Origin: Muraenolepis orangiensis
Taxonomy: Eukaryota; Chordata; Actinopteri; Gadiformes; Muraenolepididae
Reading direction: 5' to 3'
Length of the DNA: 64,000 bases
Assembly: GCA_027704905.1 (NCBI GenBank)
Contig: CM051019.1
Span: forward strand, 24,912,986 to 24,976,985
Positions 63,954 to 64,000 of this stretch are shown piece after piece. The notes beneath the pieces are model-generated. The model saw only the letters and a program-made list of their open reading frames with translations. It had not been told where the DNA came from and ran no database searches. A program made the position numbers and the translations under genes. Each line of letters begins with the position of its first letter. Within the stretch, counting starts at the first letter, position 1.

Positions 63954-64000
63954 TTTCGGTTGTGTCTGGTGGGGGCACGTATTAAATGTGCTCTGGGCGT

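Larger units (their letters stand above)
61400..64000 (-). mobile_element. Ty3/gypsy retrotransposon pol, running off the right edge
   Basis: RT, RNase H and integrase lie in order on the minus strand, with integrase last (the Ty3/gypsy order). Gag, protease and the 5' LTR would lie beyond 64000. The 3' end is cut at about 61430 without an LTR. At least two frameshifts (about 63070 and 61830) are present. Confidence 0.88.

Overview
The window reads as teleost fish genomic DNA. It is eukaryotic: there are split exons with GT/AG borders, long (GT)n, (CT)n, (GATA)n and (TA)n tracts, and the classes of transposon typical of fish genomes (several APE-type LINEs, a BEL/Pao element, a Ty3/gypsy element, a hAT element, a tRNA-derived SINE and an endogenous retrovirus). 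A 500-base run of N at 40924-41423 is an assembly gap. I see no bacterial-style operon and no CRISPR array.

Left arm, about 1-10.5 kb: fragments of a multi-copy gene family on the + strand. It has a V-type immunoglobulin exon (6056-6408), two kinds of very short Thr/Ser-rich stalk exon (48 and 54 nt), a transmembrane exon (9131-9204) and a conserved possible terminal exon. All join in phase 1. Introns are filled with an 18-bp minisatellite, a 26-bp minisatellite and other tandem repeats. The Ig exon carries a frameshift, so this looks like a decayed or decaying member of a membrane immune-receptor family.

Middle, about 10.5-41 kb: an RTE-like LINE (minus strand) split by a second LINE; a hAT transposase pseudogene whose BED finger is preceded by an in-frame repeat insertion; four short exons of an unidentified host gene (about 23.06-23.89 kb); then a young endogenous retrovirus on the minus strand (28060-40643). 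The retrovirus has 487-bp LTRs that I found to differ at one base and a 4-bp target duplication. Its gag is nearly whole. Its pro-pol is reduced to a protease remnant and an integrase end, and is interrupted by a LINE. Where env is expected there is a V-type Ig domain ORF followed by a retroviral-Env-like membrane tail.

Right arm, about 41.4-61.2 kb: an inverted, collinear copy of the left arm's receptor-family block (stalk, terminal and transmembrane exons, minisatellites, a MITE and flanking unique sequence). It has been opened up by a BEL/Pao element inserted into a SINE, by an L2-like LINE with an uninterrupted 1026-aa ORF, and by a probable solo LTR that carries a 25-bp minisatellite. 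The window ends in a Ty3/gypsy pol on the minus strand (about 61.4-64.0 kb) that runs off the right edge.

The two observations I rate highest are the Ig-domain ORF in the env position of a recent retroviral insertion, and the large inverted duplication of the receptor block, whose inner end lies next to the assembly gap. Family names rest on reading motifs by eye. No database search was done.
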